Below are positions 43,495 to 53,306 of a stretch of DNA of 64,000 nucleotides, piece after piece; position 1 is the stretch's first letter; every line of letters begins with the position of its first letter. The stretch covers positions 248,001-312,000 of the forward strand of contig JAEYGI010000002.1 of NCBI GenBank assembly GCA_023402395.1, read 5' to 3'. The position numbers and the translations under genes were made by a program. Source of the stretch: Bacillota bacterium (GTDB taxonomy: Bacteria > Bacillota > UBA4882 > UBA8346). The notes under the pieces are model-generated. The model was not told the origin of the DNA. It saw only the letters and a program-made list of their open reading frames with translations, and searched no databases.

Positions 43495-44388
43495 ATGAAG
43501 CGTTATCGGACTTCGGCCAATTGGGTCACAGTGTTGTTATTTTTGCTCCCAAGCTTGCTTGGGTTTATCAGCTTCGTGTTTTTGCCGATCGTCGCCATGC
43601 TCTGTCTGGCGTTCACCAATTACTCGGGCGGAATTGATTTCAGCTTCATCGGCTTTGACAATTTCGTGAGGATCGTGGGGAACCGGACCTTTCACAAAGC
43701 CTTCAGCAATACGGTGATTTTTACCCTGGTAACCGTCATCTTCCAGTTGCTGCTGGGCTTTATCTCCGCCATCCTCTTGAACCGGAAAGTCGGCGGCCGG
43801 ACCTTCTTCCGGGCCGTGATCTTCCTGCCGGTAATTTTGTCGAATATCGCGGTTTCGTTGGTATTCATGCTGATCCTGCATCCCAGCAAGGGGCCGGTCA
43901 ATAATTTCCTGGCTACGCTGGGAATTGAGGGCCTGCCGTGGCTGACCAGCCCGGCGACGGCGCTGATGACCATCGCCATGGTCGCCATCTGGCAATCGTT
44001 CGGTTATTATATGGTCCTGTTCCTCTCCGGACTGCAAACCATTAATCCCGAGTTATATGAAGCGGGCGAGATTGACGGGGCCAACCGCTGGCAGCAATTG
44101 TTGCATATTACCGTCCCGATGTTGAGCCCGACCACGTTCTTCTGCGTCATCATGGCTATCATCAATTCGTTTAAAGTCTTTGATCAGATTTTCGCGATGA
44201 CCGGCGGCCAATTGGGAGGGGGCCCGGCCAACTCCACCACCGTGCTGGTCTTCGATATTTATCAGCGCGCCTTTAGCACCCTGGAGATGGGATACGCTTC
44301 GGCCGAGGCCACCCTGCTGATGGCCATGGTGTTGATCGTCACCATCATTCAATACCGGGGCCAAAACAAATGGGTGACTTACGAATAA
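43495..44388 (+). CDS. sugar ABC transporter permease, MalF/UgpA type (module 1)
   Basis: A 297-residue membrane protein with about six segments and the EAA-type loop YEAGEIDGANRWQQLLHITVP that docks the ATPase. A ribosome binding site (AAGGAG) precedes the ATG. No ATPase gene is present in this operon, so a shared MsmK/UgpC-type ATPase encoded elsewhere must energise the transporter, as is usual in Bacillota. Confidence 0.93.
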   Translation: MKRYRTSANWVTVLLFLLPSLLGFISFVFLPIVAMLCLAFTNYSGGIDFSFIGFDNFVRIVGNRTFHKAFSNTVIFTLVTVIFQLLLGFISAILLNRKVGGRTFFRAVIFLPVILSNIAVSLVFMLILHPSKGPVNNFLATLGIEGLPWLTSPATALMTIAMVAIWQSFGYYMVLFLSGLQTINPELYEAGEIDGANRWQQLLHITVPMLSPTTFFCVIMAIINSFKVFDQIFAMTGGQLGGGPANSTTVLVFDIYQRAFSTLEMGYASAEATLLMAMVLIVTIIQYRGQNKWVTYE

Positions 44389-44412
44389 TCCGGGTTGGAG
44401 GCTTGACAAACC

Positions 44413-45318
44413 ATGAACTTCATTGAAACGATCGCCGCGCGGCTTTGGCCTGGAGAACATTCGCGCCGGAGCTGGGCCGCGCTCTCCGCCAAAACCGTTG
44501 TCTTCGCCGTATTGTGCCTGATGGCGGCCTTGATCCTGCTGCCATTGCTCTATATGTTCTCGGTGGCCTTCAAAAACGAGATGGACATCTTCGAGTACCC
44601 GGTCCGCTTGATCCCGAAGTTGATCACCTGGGACAATTTCAAGCGGTTGTTCTTCGACGACGCCGGAAACTTCAATTTCAACTCGTTTCCGGTCTACACC
44701 ATCAACTCGTTCAAGCTGACCCTGATCATCATGGTGGTCCAGATCTTTACTTCCACCACGGCCGCCTACGCCTTTGCCAAGCTGAAATGGAAAGGCCGCG
44801 ACCTTTTGTTCCTGATTTACGTGGCTTCGATTATGATCCCGGCCCAGGTGCTGATCATCCCCCAATTCATCATCGTCCGCAACCTCGGGTTGTACAATAC
44901 GCATCTGGCCGTTATTTTATTGGGCGCGTTCACTGCCTTCGGCACTTTTTTGATCAAACAATATTTCATGACCATCCCCGACTCGCTCCTGGAAGCGGCC
45001 CGGATCGACGGAGCGGGCGAGTTCCTGATCTACTGGCGGATTATGCTGCCACTGGCTAAGCCGGCCATCGCCGCCCAGGTGATCTTCTCGTTCCGTTATT
45101 TCTGGAACGACTTCTTCGTGCCGATGATCTATCTGACCGATCCGCACCTGAAAACGATTCCGCTGGGGATGACCGATTTCGTCACCGAGAGCTTCGTCTT
45201 TTACGGCGCCCAGATGGCCGCCTGCGTTCTTTCGGTCCTGCCGGTGCTGGTGATCTTTTTATTCGCCCAGAAGTATTTCATGGAAGGAGTCGTCGCCCGC
45301 GGCGGCGTAAAAGGATAG
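44413..45318 (+). CDS. sugar ABC transporter permease, MalG/UgpE type (module 1)
   Basis: A 301-residue partner of the preceding permease. It has an N-terminal cytoplasmic tail of about 25 residues, six membrane segments, the loop LEAARIDGAGEFLIYWRIMLP and the typical C-terminus FMEGVVARGGVKG. It is 24 bases downstream of the other permease and part of the same operon. Confidence 0.93.
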   Translation: MNFIETIAARLWPGEHSRRSWAALSAKTVVFAVLCLMAALILLPLLYMFSVAFKNEMDIFEYPVRLIPKLITWDNFKRLFFDDAGNFNFNSFPVYTINSFKLTLIIMVVQIFTSTTAAYAFAKLKWKGRDLLFLIYVASIMIPAQVLIIPQFIIVRNLGLYNTHLAVILLGAFTAFGTFLIKQYFMTIPDSLLEAARIDGAGEFLIYWRIMLPLAKPAIAAQVIFSFRYFWNDFFVPMIYLTDPHLKTIPLGMTDFVTESFVFYGAQMAACVLSVLPVLVIFLFAQKYFMEGVVARGGVKG

Positions 45319-45371
45319 AAGGGACGCTCAATCAAAACTGCCGTTTTAATCAAGAGGAGGGACAAAGCCCC

Positions 45372-47171
45372 ATGAAAGCTGAGAATCAAGTGGATCATCT
45401 CCACCGGGAAGACTATGAACGGCGTTACGACTTTCAAAACCTGAATCATCAGACGCTAATCCATACCCGAAACCGGCCCTGCGAAAGCCTCAACGGGAAA
45501 TGGCATTTTACCGTCGACCCGTACGATACCGGACTCCGCGCCAACTGGAACATCCTTGAGCCGAAAGACGCCGCCGGCCGCCGGTTGCCCTGGGACTATG
45601 AGTGGGATGGTGGAGACGAGATTACAGTTCCGTCCTGCTGGAACCTTTTTAAACCGGAGTATTTCTATTACGAGGGCAGCGCCTGGTATGCCCGGGAATT
45701 GTCCTGTGCTCCCGAAAACCCCGGCGAGCGCGTATTCTTGCGGGTAGGGGCCGCCAACTATGACACCAAGGTGTTTATCAACCAAGAATATTTGGGGAAC
45801 CATTGCGGCGGATCGACGCCGTTCGTGGTCGAACTCACCGGCAAACTGGAACCCCGGAACGTGGTTCAGCTCTGCGTCAACAATACCCGGAACACGCAGC
45901 GGGTGCCGATGCGGAACACCGACTGGTTCAACTACGGGGGCGTTTACCGGGATGTGGCGCTGTTCCGGCTGCCGGCCGACTTTATCCAAGACTTTTTTCT
46001 GTACCTGGAGCCGGATGATACTTACCAAACGATCCGGTTCGCGGTCCGAGCCGATAAAAACGATGCGGCTGGCCCCGTTTTACTGGAAATCCCGGAACTG
46101 GCCGTCAGCCAAACGATTCCGCTCCAAAACGGCCGGGGCGAGTTGACCTTCACGGCCAAGCCCGAACTCTGGTCCCCGGAGCATCCGCGTCTGTATGAGG
46201 TGCGGCTCAGCTATAAAAACGACCGGATCACCGACCGGGTCGGATTCCGGCAAATCAAGGCCGAAGGAACCCGGGTGCTGCTCAACGGCAAGGATCTTTT
46301 TCTGCGCGGAATCTGCGCCCACGAGGACGACCCGGAACTCGGGAAATGCTCCAATGAAGCCGATATCCGGCGCCGTTTCGCCGATGCCAAGGAACTGGGC
46401 TGCAATTTTATGCGGCTGGCCCATTATCCCCATACCGAACTGGCTTCGGAGATCGCCGATGAAGTCGGAATGCTGCTGTGGGAAGAGATCCCGGTTTACT
46501 GGGCGATTGATTTCGAGAACCCCGCCACTTACCGTGACGCCGAGAATCAATTGCTGGAGCTGATCCGGCGCGATCGGAACCGGGCCAGCGTCATTATTTG
46601 GTCGGTCGGGAACGAAAACGCCGACAGCGACGAGCGGCTGTCATTCATGAGCCGTCTGGCGCGGGCCGCCAAAACCGATGATCCGTCCCGGCTAGTTTCC
46701 GCCGCTTGCCTGGTCAACCACACCCGGCATAAGATCGAGGACCGGTTGGCCGAGCATTTGGACGTGATCGGCATCAACGAGTATTACGGCTGGTATGACC
46801 GGGATTTTACCAAACTGGAGCTGCTTGGCGAAAATTCCGATCCCGGCAAGCCGGTGATCATCTCCGAAACCGGCGCCGACGCGCTGGCAGGCTTTCATAG
46901 CGATCCCCCGGAGTTGTTTTCCGAGGAATACCAGGCCGAGGTCTATGAAAAACAAGTGGCCATTTTGGGCCGGTTCGAGTATATCCGGGGGATTTCCCCT
47001 TGGATCCTGTATGATTTCCGGGCCTCGCGCCGTTTTAACCGCTATCAGCAAGGATATAACCGCAAAGGGCTGATCGCTATGGACAAAAAGACCCGGAAGC
47101 CGGCCTTTTACGTGCTGCGCGATTTTTATTTAAAGAAAGCGATCGGGGAGCGGGACCCATCCGGAAAGTAA
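45372..47171 (+). CDS. GH2 glycoside hydrolase, beta-glucuronidase-like
   Basis: A 599-residue enzyme, the usual length for bacterial beta-glucuronidases (about 600). An N-terminal sugar-binding jelly-roll (NGKWHFTVDPYDTG, VPSCWNLFKPEYFYYEGSAWY), an immunoglobulin-like middle domain and a C-terminal barrel are recognisable. The acid/base is E415 (SVGNENAD) and the nucleophile E499 (VIISETGADA). There is no signal peptide, so it should act in the cytoplasm on imported oligosaccharides. Neighbouring GH88 and fructuronate-reductase-like genes support a uronide substrate, though beta-galactosidase or beta-xylosidase activity cannot be excluded. Confidence 0.85.
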   Translation: MKAENQVDHLHREDYERRYDFQNLNHQTLIHTRNRPCESLNGKWHFTVDPYDTGLRANWNILEPKDAAGRRLPWDYEWDGGDEITVPSCWNLFKPEYFYYEGSAWYARELSCAPENPGERVFLRVGAANYDTKVFINQEYLGNHCGGSTPFVVELTGKLEPRNVVQLCVNNTRNTQRVPMRNTDWFNYGGVYRDVALFRLPADFIQDFFLYLEPDDTYQTIRFAVRADKNDAAGPVLLEIPELAVSQTIPLQNGRGELTFTAKPELWSPEHPRLYEVRLSYKNDRITDRVGFRQIKAEGTRVLLNGKDLFLRGICAHEDDPELGKCSNEADIRRRFADAKELGCNFMRLAHYPHTELASEIADEVGMLLWEEIPVYWAIDFENPATYRDAENQLLELIRRDRNRASVIIWSVGNENADSDERLSFMSRLARAAKTDDPSRLVSAACLVNHTRHKIEDRLAEHLDVIGINEYYGWYDRDFTKLELLGENSDPGKPVIISETGADALAGFHSDPPELFSEEYQAEVYEKQVAILGRFEYIRGISPWILYDFRASRRFNRYQQGYNRKGLIAMDKKTRKPAFYVLRDFYLKKAIGERDPSGK

Positions 47172-47230
47172 GCTCAGTTCCGGCCGAGCCAATCGAATCC
47201 AGAGGCAAGGACGAGAAGAGGGATTTCCAG

Positions 47231-48412
47231 ATGACCGTCAAAAGTGAAACCATCCTCCGGCCGGAGCGGTTTGAGGCCGCCCCGGAAGTCGGAGATAGAC
47301 TGGAACAGGCGATACGTGGCGCGTTACGGGCGATCGACCGGAATCTGCCGCGTTTTACCGAGCGGTTCCCGGCGCCCGCCAGCGTTCATAACGTTTACCC
47401 GGCCATGGACAATGTCGAGTGGACCTCGTCGTTCTGGACGGGAATGCTGTGGCTGGCGTATGAGCTGACCGGAGCCGAAACTTACCGCCGAGCCGCCGAG
47501 GTTCAACTCGAAAGCTATTACCGGCGGGTCGCGGAACGGAGCCATACCGACACGCACGATCTGGGGTTTCTCTATAGCTTATCGTGCATTGCCGCGTACA
47601 AGCTGACCAGGAACCTAACCGCCAGACAAAGCGCTTTGGCAGCGGCTGAACTTCTCGCGGAGCGTTATTTCCCCAAAGCCGGGATCATCCAGGCCTGGGG
47701 CGATCTGAGCGATCCGGCGCAGCGGGGCCGGATGATCATCGACTGCCTGATGAATCTGCCCTTGCTTTACTGGGCCGCCGGTCAGAGTGGAGACAGCCGC
47801 GTTCATGAGCTGGCTTATACCCATGCCAAACAGGCCGCCCGCTATATCGTGCGCCAGGACGCCTCCACGTTCCATACCTACTATATGGATGCCGAAACCG
47901 GAGCGCCGCTGGCCGGCGACACGCATCAGGGCTATTCGGACGATTCCTGCTGGGCCCGGGGACAAGCCTGGGGCATCTACGGTTTTGCCCTTAGTTACCG
48001 TTATACCGGGGACCGGATCTTTTTGGAGCTGGCCCGGTGCCTGGCTCATTATTTTTTGAACCGCTTGCCCGCCGACGGAGTGCCGTACTGGGATCTGATC
48101 TTCAGCGACGGCCTGGAGGAGCGGGACAGTTCGGCGGCGGCGATTGCGGTTTGCGGCTTGTTGGAGTTAGCTAAGCTTTTGCCAACGGATGATCCCGGCC
48201 GTGATCTGTACCGGAAGGCGGCCCTGACGATCCTCGATTCACTGGCGACGAATTATACGGCGGCTGACGATCCGTCCGTGGACGGCCTGTTGTTGCACGC
48301 CGTGTATCACAAATCCAGCGGCAAGGGTGTGGACGAATGTTGCATCTGGGGCGATTATTTCTATCTGGAGGCGCTGGCGCGGTTGCGGAAGGATTGGGCG
48401 CTTTATTGGTGA
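47231..48412 (+). CDS. GH88 unsaturated glucuronyl hydrolase
   Basis: A 393-residue (alpha/alpha)6-barrel enzyme. The two catalytic aspartates of the family are present as D110 (THDLGF) and D171 (MIIDCLMNLP), 61 residues apart as in the Bacillus enzyme. The segment HQGYSDDSCWARGQAWGIYG is highly conserved in GH88. It removes the unsaturated uronic acid left at the end of oligosaccharides cut by polysaccharide lyases. No signal peptide is present. It is 59 bases after the GH2 gene and ends the operon before a terminator. Confidence 0.92.
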   Translation: MTVKSETILRPERFEAAPEVGDRLEQAIRGALRAIDRNLPRFTERFPAPASVHNVYPAMDNVEWTSSFWTGMLWLAYELTGAETYRRAAEVQLESYYRRVAERSHTDTHDLGFLYSLSCIAAYKLTRNLTARQSALAAAELLAERYFPKAGIIQAWGDLSDPAQRGRMIIDCLMNLPLLYWAAGQSGDSRVHELAYTHAKQAARYIVRQDASTFHTYYMDAETGAPLAGDTHQGYSDDSCWARGQAWGIYGFALSYRYTGDRIFLELARCLAHYFLNRLPADGVPYWDLIFSDGLEERDSSAAAIAVCGLLELAKLLPTDDPGRDLYRKAALTILDSLATNYTAADDPSVDGLLLHAVYHKSSGKGVDECCIWGDYFYLEALARLRKDWALYW

Positions 48413-48513
48413 GCCCGGCCCGCGAACGGAAGAGGGCTTCGGTATGCTGCCGTTTCGGTGGCCCGGGTCTGATGCAATAGAGAAATTGATTATGAGAAAA
48501 TGATGTCAGGAGA

Positions 48514-48543
48514 GCCGCCGGCCGTTTGGGCCGGCGGTTTTGT
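48514..48543 (+). terminator. intrinsic terminator of the uronide operon
   Basis: GCCGCCGGCC and GGCCGGCGG pair around a short loop and are followed by TTTTGTG. A near-identical hairpin occurs at 55770-55798. Confidence 0.75.
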
Positions 48544-48648
48544 GATCTGATCGACTGAGAAGATGATCGGAATCGTTCACTGGCAACGAACTTCTTCCCA
48601 GGCGCATGTTTGGGCAGGTAGATCCATTTTTATTTCGGAATTTGGGTA

Positions 48649-48681
48649 TTGTGTAAATTAATATATTAAGCTAATATATTA
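48649..48681 (+). promoter_or_regulatory. promoter with 10-bp inverted repeat operator, upstream of transporter gene
   Basis: TTGTGT (48649-48654) and TAATAT (48672-48677) are 17 bases apart. Two copies of the self-complementary decamer TAATATATTA (48659-48668, 48672-48681) cover spacer and -10 box, a layout typical of a repressor site. GTATAC follows at 48683. The GntR-type gene at 53307 is a possible regulator. Confidence 0.55.
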
Positions 48682-48849
48682 GTATACAATCCTTCATAAT
48701 TTTTTAAAAAAGAGATAACGTCAATGGAAGGAGGGCAAGGAGGCAGTCGCTTAATCACCGGTTTCATACGATTCGTAAAAGGGGTACGGATGTACCACAG
48801 TGTCGGTGATGACCAAAATTTTTTATGAACTAAAGGGAGGAACAACATT

Positions 48850-50145
48850 GTGATTGACATTATTACCGGTATATTATTACTTGTTACATTCATTGGCCTG
48901 ATCATCTATTGCATGAAAGGCGGAAACCTGCTCGTCGGGTTCATCGCCACCTCCATTGTGTGGTGTATCATTGGACGGGTACCCATCAATACTGTTGTCA
49001 CCGACATTTTCCAGACATCGGTTGAAAATTACGGGAAGACCATTGCCATTATCGTCTTTGGAGCCTGGTTCGGCCGGGTGCTGGTGGACACCGGCATCGC
49101 GGGCTATATTATCAAAAAAACCGTCGAGCTGGCCGGGGACATGCCCCTGGTTACCACATTGATGCTGAGCGTGGTCTGCGCTTTGATTTTTACCAGCGCC
49201 TTCGGCGTCGGCTCAGTGATGGCCATCGGTATGATTGTGCTGCCGATTCTTTTCTCCCTCGGCATTGATAAGAAAACCGCCTTGGGCTCATACCTGCTGG
49301 CCGTTGCGGCGGGCATGTATCTGAATATCGCCTATGTCAACCAGTTTTTCGCCGTGTTTCCCAACGTGAAATATGACGATAATTATATCCGTTTCGCCGT
49401 CATCGCCACTATCGTGCATATCGCCGTGATGTGCGCCTTTATTGTCTTCAATTACTTCCGGAGCAAAAAAGGCGGAAAAGCCCGCGCCTGGGCCGCCGGC
49501 ACCGCTCCGGAGCTGAAAGATGCCAAATCGTTGGGTTGGTACTGCGTGATTGTTCCGTTTATCCCGATTATCATGGTGTCGTTCTTCAAATGGCAGCCGA
49601 TTCCCTCATTCCTGCTGGGGATCTTCCTTGGCCTGCTTTTGACCCGTAACATCGCCTCGTACAGCCTGGCCGTTGAAAAAATTCAGAAGACGCTGTATGA
49701 CGGCATCGCCGACAGCGGTCTGCTGATTGGGATGCTGTACAGCGTCAACATCTTTCAGGCAGCCGCGAAACAAGTCTCTCCCATCCTCCAACATCTGCTG
49801 GGCGGCATTATTCCGACCGCGCCAGTGGTCATCCTGATCGCTTTCTGCGTGCTGGCGCCGCTGGCGCTGTTCCGCGGGCCGCTGATGATTTGGGGTTCCG
49901 GTATCGCACTGGTGTCCATCTTCCAGGCGATGGGCGTCTTCAGCGAAATGTTCTTGTTCGCGCTGTTTTTAATCCCGCCGGTCGCCATCGTGGCCAGCGC
50001 TTGCCCGACCCAGTCGTGGACCATGTGGGGCTTGAGCTACGCTAAGCTTGAGCCGAAGCAGTATATCAAAACCAATCTTCCTTGGGCATGGGTGATTCTG
50101 ATCATTGTCGAGATCCTGGCCTTTGTGATGATTGGCAACGTTTAA
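48850..50145 (+). CDS. ion-transporter superfamily permease (GntP/CitMHS-like), substrate unknown
   Basis: A 431-residue integral membrane protein with about 11-12 hydrophobic segments, conserved-looking re-entrant stretches (SAFGVGSVMAIGMIVLP, FRGPLMIWGSGIALV) and a QSW motif near the end (CPTQSWTMWGLSYA). GTG start after GGGAGGA. The overall pattern resembles secondary carriers for organic acids. It lies in the uronide region and just ahead of the hydantoinase-like ATPase, so the carried compound may be an organic acid or a cyclic amide. Not assigned further. Confidence 0.65.
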   Translation: MIDIITGILLLVTFIGLIIYCMKGGNLLVGFIATSIVWCIIGRVPINTVVTDIFQTSVENYGKTIAIIVFGAWFGRVLVDTGIAGYIIKKTVELAGDMPLVTTLMLSVVCALIFTSAFGVGSVMAIGMIVLPILFSLGIDKKTALGSYLLAVAAGMYLNIAYVNQFFAVFPNVKYDDNYIRFAVIATIVHIAVMCAFIVFNYFRSKKGGKARAWAAGTAPELKDAKSLGWYCVIVPFIPIIMVSFFKWQPIPSFLLGIFLGLLLTRNIASYSLAVEKIQKTLYDGIADSGLLIGMLYSVNIFQAAAKQVSPILQHLLGGIIPTAPVVILIAFCVLAPLALFRGPLMIWGSGIALVSIFQAMGVFSEMFLFALFLIPPVAIVASACPTQSWTMWGLSYAKLEPKQYIKTNLPWAWVILIIVEILAFVMIGNV

Positions 50146-50287
50146 ACGGCCGGATGGGCCGGTCCGAAACAGACCGGCTCATTTCCAATAATTAATACGC
50201 GTTTGAATCGTGCGGCCAGGCGTTTGAACCGCGTTTTCCCGCCGGCGCAGCTGACCGCATGCCAAATATTTCGGAGGATTTTTTACA

Positions 50288-52414
50288 ATGAGCAATCGCG
50301 CAATTCGTATCGGAATCGACGTTGGCGGCACCCATACCAAGGCGGTCGCCATTGATAACAACACCAATCAAATCGTGGGCAAAGGCTCGGTGATGACTAC
50401 CCACCACCACCCGAGCGGCGTGGCCGCCGGGGTGGTGGAGGCTTTCCAGAAATGTCTCGCCAAAAACGACATCCGTCCCGAAGAGGTGATCTTCATCGCG
50501 CACAGTACCACTCAGGCCACCAATGCTTTGCTTGAGGGGGACGTGGCCCGCGTCGGCGTGATCGGCCTCAGCGGCGGCGGACTGGAGGGCTTTCTTGCCA
50601 AACGGCAGACCAAGATCAAAGACATCGACCTCGGCACCGGCAAGTTCATCGAGATCGATCATACGCACCTGAAGGTCAAGGAGATGACTCCCGAAGCCGT
50701 CAAAAACACCGTTAAGAACCTGCTGGATCGGGGAGACCGGGTCATTGTGGCCAGCAAGGCCTTTGGCGTGGATAATATGCGGGAAGAACGGATGGTAGCC
50801 GAGGAGGCTGAGCGGCAGGGCGTTCCCTGCACCGTGGCTTCGGATATTACCAAGCTGTACGGCCTGACCACGCGAACCCGTACTGCCGCGTTGAACGCTT
50901 CCATTCTGCCGAAGATGCTCGACACCGCCAACTCTACCGAACAGAGCGTCCGTTCCACCGGGATCAAAGTGCCACTGATGATTATGCGCGGCGACGGCGG
51001 CGTAATGGAGATCAACGAGATGAAGAAGCGCCCGATCTTAACAATGCTCTCTGGCCCGGCGGCCAGTGTCATCGGTGCGTTGATGTACTTGCGCGCCTCT
51101 AACGGCATTTATTTTGAGGTGGGCGGCACTTCCACCAATATCGGAGTCATCAAGAACGGCCGGCCGGCCGTGGACTATTCGATCATCGGCGGACACCGTA
51201 CCTATGTGAACAGTCTTGACGTGCGCGTCCTGGGGGTAGCCGGCGGCAGCATGGTACGGGCTAAAAAAGGCGAAGTGATCGATGTCGGCCCCCGTTCCGC
51301 CCATATCGCCGGCCTGGGCTACGCTTGTTTCACCGACCCGGCGTTGTTCGAAGGCGCCACCCTTTATTACGTGAAACCCCGTGAAAACGATCCCGCCGAT
51401 TACGTGGCAATCAAGCTGAATAACGGTGAGAGCGTTACCATTACCAACACTTGCGCCGCCAATGTCCTGGGCATTCTGGAAGAGAACGATTATGCGCGTG
51501 GCAATTATGAGTCGAGCCGTAAAGCAATCCAGCTTTTGGCCGACGAAGTGGGCCTGTCGGTTGAAGAAACCGCCCAAGCGATTCTGACCAAGTCTTGCGA
51601 AAAGATTATCCCGGTGATTGAGGATCTGATTACCAAATATAAAATTGAACGCGAACAGATTGTGCTGGTGGGGGCCGGCGGCGGGGCGGGAACCCTGTTG
51701 ACCTTTACGGCCAAGATGATGAACTTTAAATACCAGATTCCGGAGAACGCGGAGGTCATCTCGTCCATCGGCGTGGCCCTGGCCATGGTCCGCGAGATGG
51801 TGGAACGGACCATCCCCAATCCCACCGCCTCGGACATCGCCCAGTTGAAGAAGGAAGCCAAGGAACTGGCCATGAACAGCGGTGCGGTGGAGGATGGCAT
51901 CGAAGTGTACGTGGAGATTGACGATCAGGCGCAGAAGGTTACCGCCATCGCCATGGGCTCCACCGAGGTCAAAACCACCGATTTGATGAAGAATTGCACC
52001 GAGGAGGAGGCCTTGCGCATCGCGGCGGAGTCGATCGGAGTGGACCCGGCCGCGATGCGGCTGGAGGCGTGCAATGGATTGGTGTTCGTGGCCACCGCTG
52101 AAAAAGGCGGGAAAACGCCGGTGCGCGTCGTGGACAAAAAAGGCTTTATCAAGGTCCAGCGCGCCAACGGCGCCGTGCAAACCACTACCATGAACGATGC
52201 CGTCGCCACCCTGCGGCGGATGTGGGACGGCGCCAGCAACTTCTCCAGTGAGATGCGGATCAATCCGGACGTCTATGTCATTGCCGGTTCGCGGGTGCTG
52301 GACTACTCCGGGATCCCTGAGCTGATCCAGGTCTCCGGCTTGATCGAGGCCGAGCTTTGTGACCGCGCTCCGGAGGATGACGTAATTCTGGTGCTGGCCC
52401 GGAATGAGCTGTAA
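50288..52414 (+). CDS. hydantoinase/oxoprolinase-like ATPase (HyuA family)
   Basis: A 708-residue ASKHA-type protein: N-terminal phosphate loop RIGIDVGGTHTKAVAI, HSTTQATNALLEGDVARVGVIG, the central hydantoinase segment (MRGDGGVMEINEMKKRPILTMLSGPAASVIGA), the second phosphate loop (YFEVGGTSTNIGVI) and LVGAGGGAGTLL. HyuA-type enzymes use ATP to open hydantoins or 5-oxoproline, or to carboxylate ketones. No HyuB partner is present; instead a small HExxH gene follows with a one-base overlap. AGGAGG-like site before ATG. Substrate unknown. Confidence 0.82.
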   Translation: MSNRAIRIGIDVGGTHTKAVAIDNNTNQIVGKGSVMTTHHHPSGVAAGVVEAFQKCLAKNDIRPEEVIFIAHSTTQATNALLEGDVARVGVIGLSGGGLEGFLAKRQTKIKDIDLGTGKFIEIDHTHLKVKEMTPEAVKNTVKNLLDRGDRVIVASKAFGVDNMREERMVAEEAERQGVPCTVASDITKLYGLTTRTRTAALNASILPKMLDTANSTEQSVRSTGIKVPLMIMRGDGGVMEINEMKKRPILTMLSGPAASVIGALMYLRASNGIYFEVGGTSTNIGVIKNGRPAVDYSIIGGHRTYVNSLDVRVLGVAGGSMVRAKKGEVIDVGPRSAHIAGLGYACFTDPALFEGATLYYVKPRENDPADYVAIKLNNGESVTITNTCAANVLGILEENDYARGNYESSRKAIQLLADEVGLSVEETAQAILTKSCEKIIPVIEDLITKYKIEREQIVLVGAGGGAGTLLTFTAKMMNFKYQIPENAEVISSIGVALAMVREMVERTIPNPTASDIAQLKKEAKELAMNSGAVEDGIEVYVEIDDQAQKVTAIAMGSTEVKTTDLMKNCTEEEALRIAAESIGVDPAAMRLEACNGLVFVATAEKGGKTPVRVVDKKGFIKVQRANGAVQTTTMNDAVATLRRMWDGASNFSSEMRINPDVYVIAGSRVLDYSGIPELIQVSGLIEAELCDRAPEDDVILVLARNEL

Positions 52415-53088
52415 TGAGCGGCGTCAACCGTGCCCATGATCGTGAGCTCCTGCGCCGCGCCGTAAAGGCGGCGCTGGAGCGCTCCGGCTATTCCTGGTAC
52501 CGTTATACGCTGCGCAAGAATGCTTCCGGCCGCAGCCTTAGCGGCGCCGAGGAACGCGCCGTCATCGACGGCGCGACGCAAGCCGCGGCCGGGATGGCGC
52601 GGCAAGTCACGGCAAAGTTCGGCCGGCTTGCTCCGCCGGAACTGGCGGCGGCCCTGGGGGTAACCGTCGTCGCGCGGCCGGCCGGGGAAGCGCCGGAACC
52701 ATACTTGTATCTGGGACTTTATGAGCCGGGCGCCCGCGCGATTATCTTGAATGAGGGCGCGATGACGCGGGTGCGGCGGTTTATTGAGGCCAACGGGCTG
52801 GCTGACCTCACCCCCCCGGAGGACATCCAGGCTGTTGCCTTGTTTCACGAGATTTTCCACGCGCTGGAGGAGGAGACGCCAGGGATTTATACGCGCACCC
52901 CCATGCTAAAACGTAAGGCATTGGGGATATTCCCCTACCGGCGCGGCCTGGACGCCGCGTCGGAAGTGGGGGCGGTTCATTTTTCCGGGCAAATGGCGGG
53001 CATCGCCTATTGCCCCTGTATTTACGAGCGGTATTTGTTGCTGGCGCTGGGCCAGTTATCAATTGATCTTTTCATGCCGAACGTGTAG
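52414..53088 (+). CDS. uncharacterised HExxH protein (possible zincin)
   Basis: A 224-residue cytoplasmic protein I do not recognise. Its clearest feature is LFHEIFHALEEE (near residue 149), the HExxH zinc site of metallopeptidases of the ImmA/IrrE type. A glutamate-containing third ligand may lie in the following helix (AASEVGAVHF). The first 80 residues are helical and arginine-rich (GYSWYRYTLRKNASGR). Its ATG shares one base with the stop of the HyuA-like gene (TAATG), so the two are co-translated and may act together. No signal peptide. Confidence 0.6.
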   Translation: MSGVNRAHDRELLRRAVKAALERSGYSWYRYTLRKNASGRSLSGAEERAVIDGATQAAAGMARQVTAKFGRLAPPELAAALGVTVVARPAGEAPEPYLYLGLYEPGARAIILNEGAMTRVRRFIEANGLADLTPPEDIQAVALFHEIFHALEEETPGIYTRTPMLKRKALGIFPYRRGLDAASEVGAVHFSGQMAGIAYCPCIYERYLLLALGQLSIDLFMPNV

Positions 53089-53216
53089 AATGAAAAAAGG
53101 ATAAGACCTCGGCCGCGTTGGTTCCGGGCGGCTGGCGCGGCGCAAGGGAGCCCGTTTGGGCGTCAGGAGTCTGTGCGTGTATTCGAAACAGCTACAACCG
53201 ATGGTATATTGTGCCG

Positions 53217-53243
53217 TAAAGCTACACATTAGCTTGTGCTTTA
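53217..53243. promoter_or_regulatory. nested inverted repeat upstream of gntR-type gene
   Basis: TAAAGC (53217-53222) faces GCTTTA (53238-53243), with an AAGCT/AGCTT pair inside. It lies about 65 bases before the GntR-type start and may be an operator or a weak hairpin. The bases between 53089 and 53306 hold no gene. Confidence 0.4.
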
Positions 53244-53306
53244 TATCCTTAAAAAAGATTACGCGCACAAGCTCCTAGCTTCCGAATCGAATAAGGAGAG
53301 GGCGTA

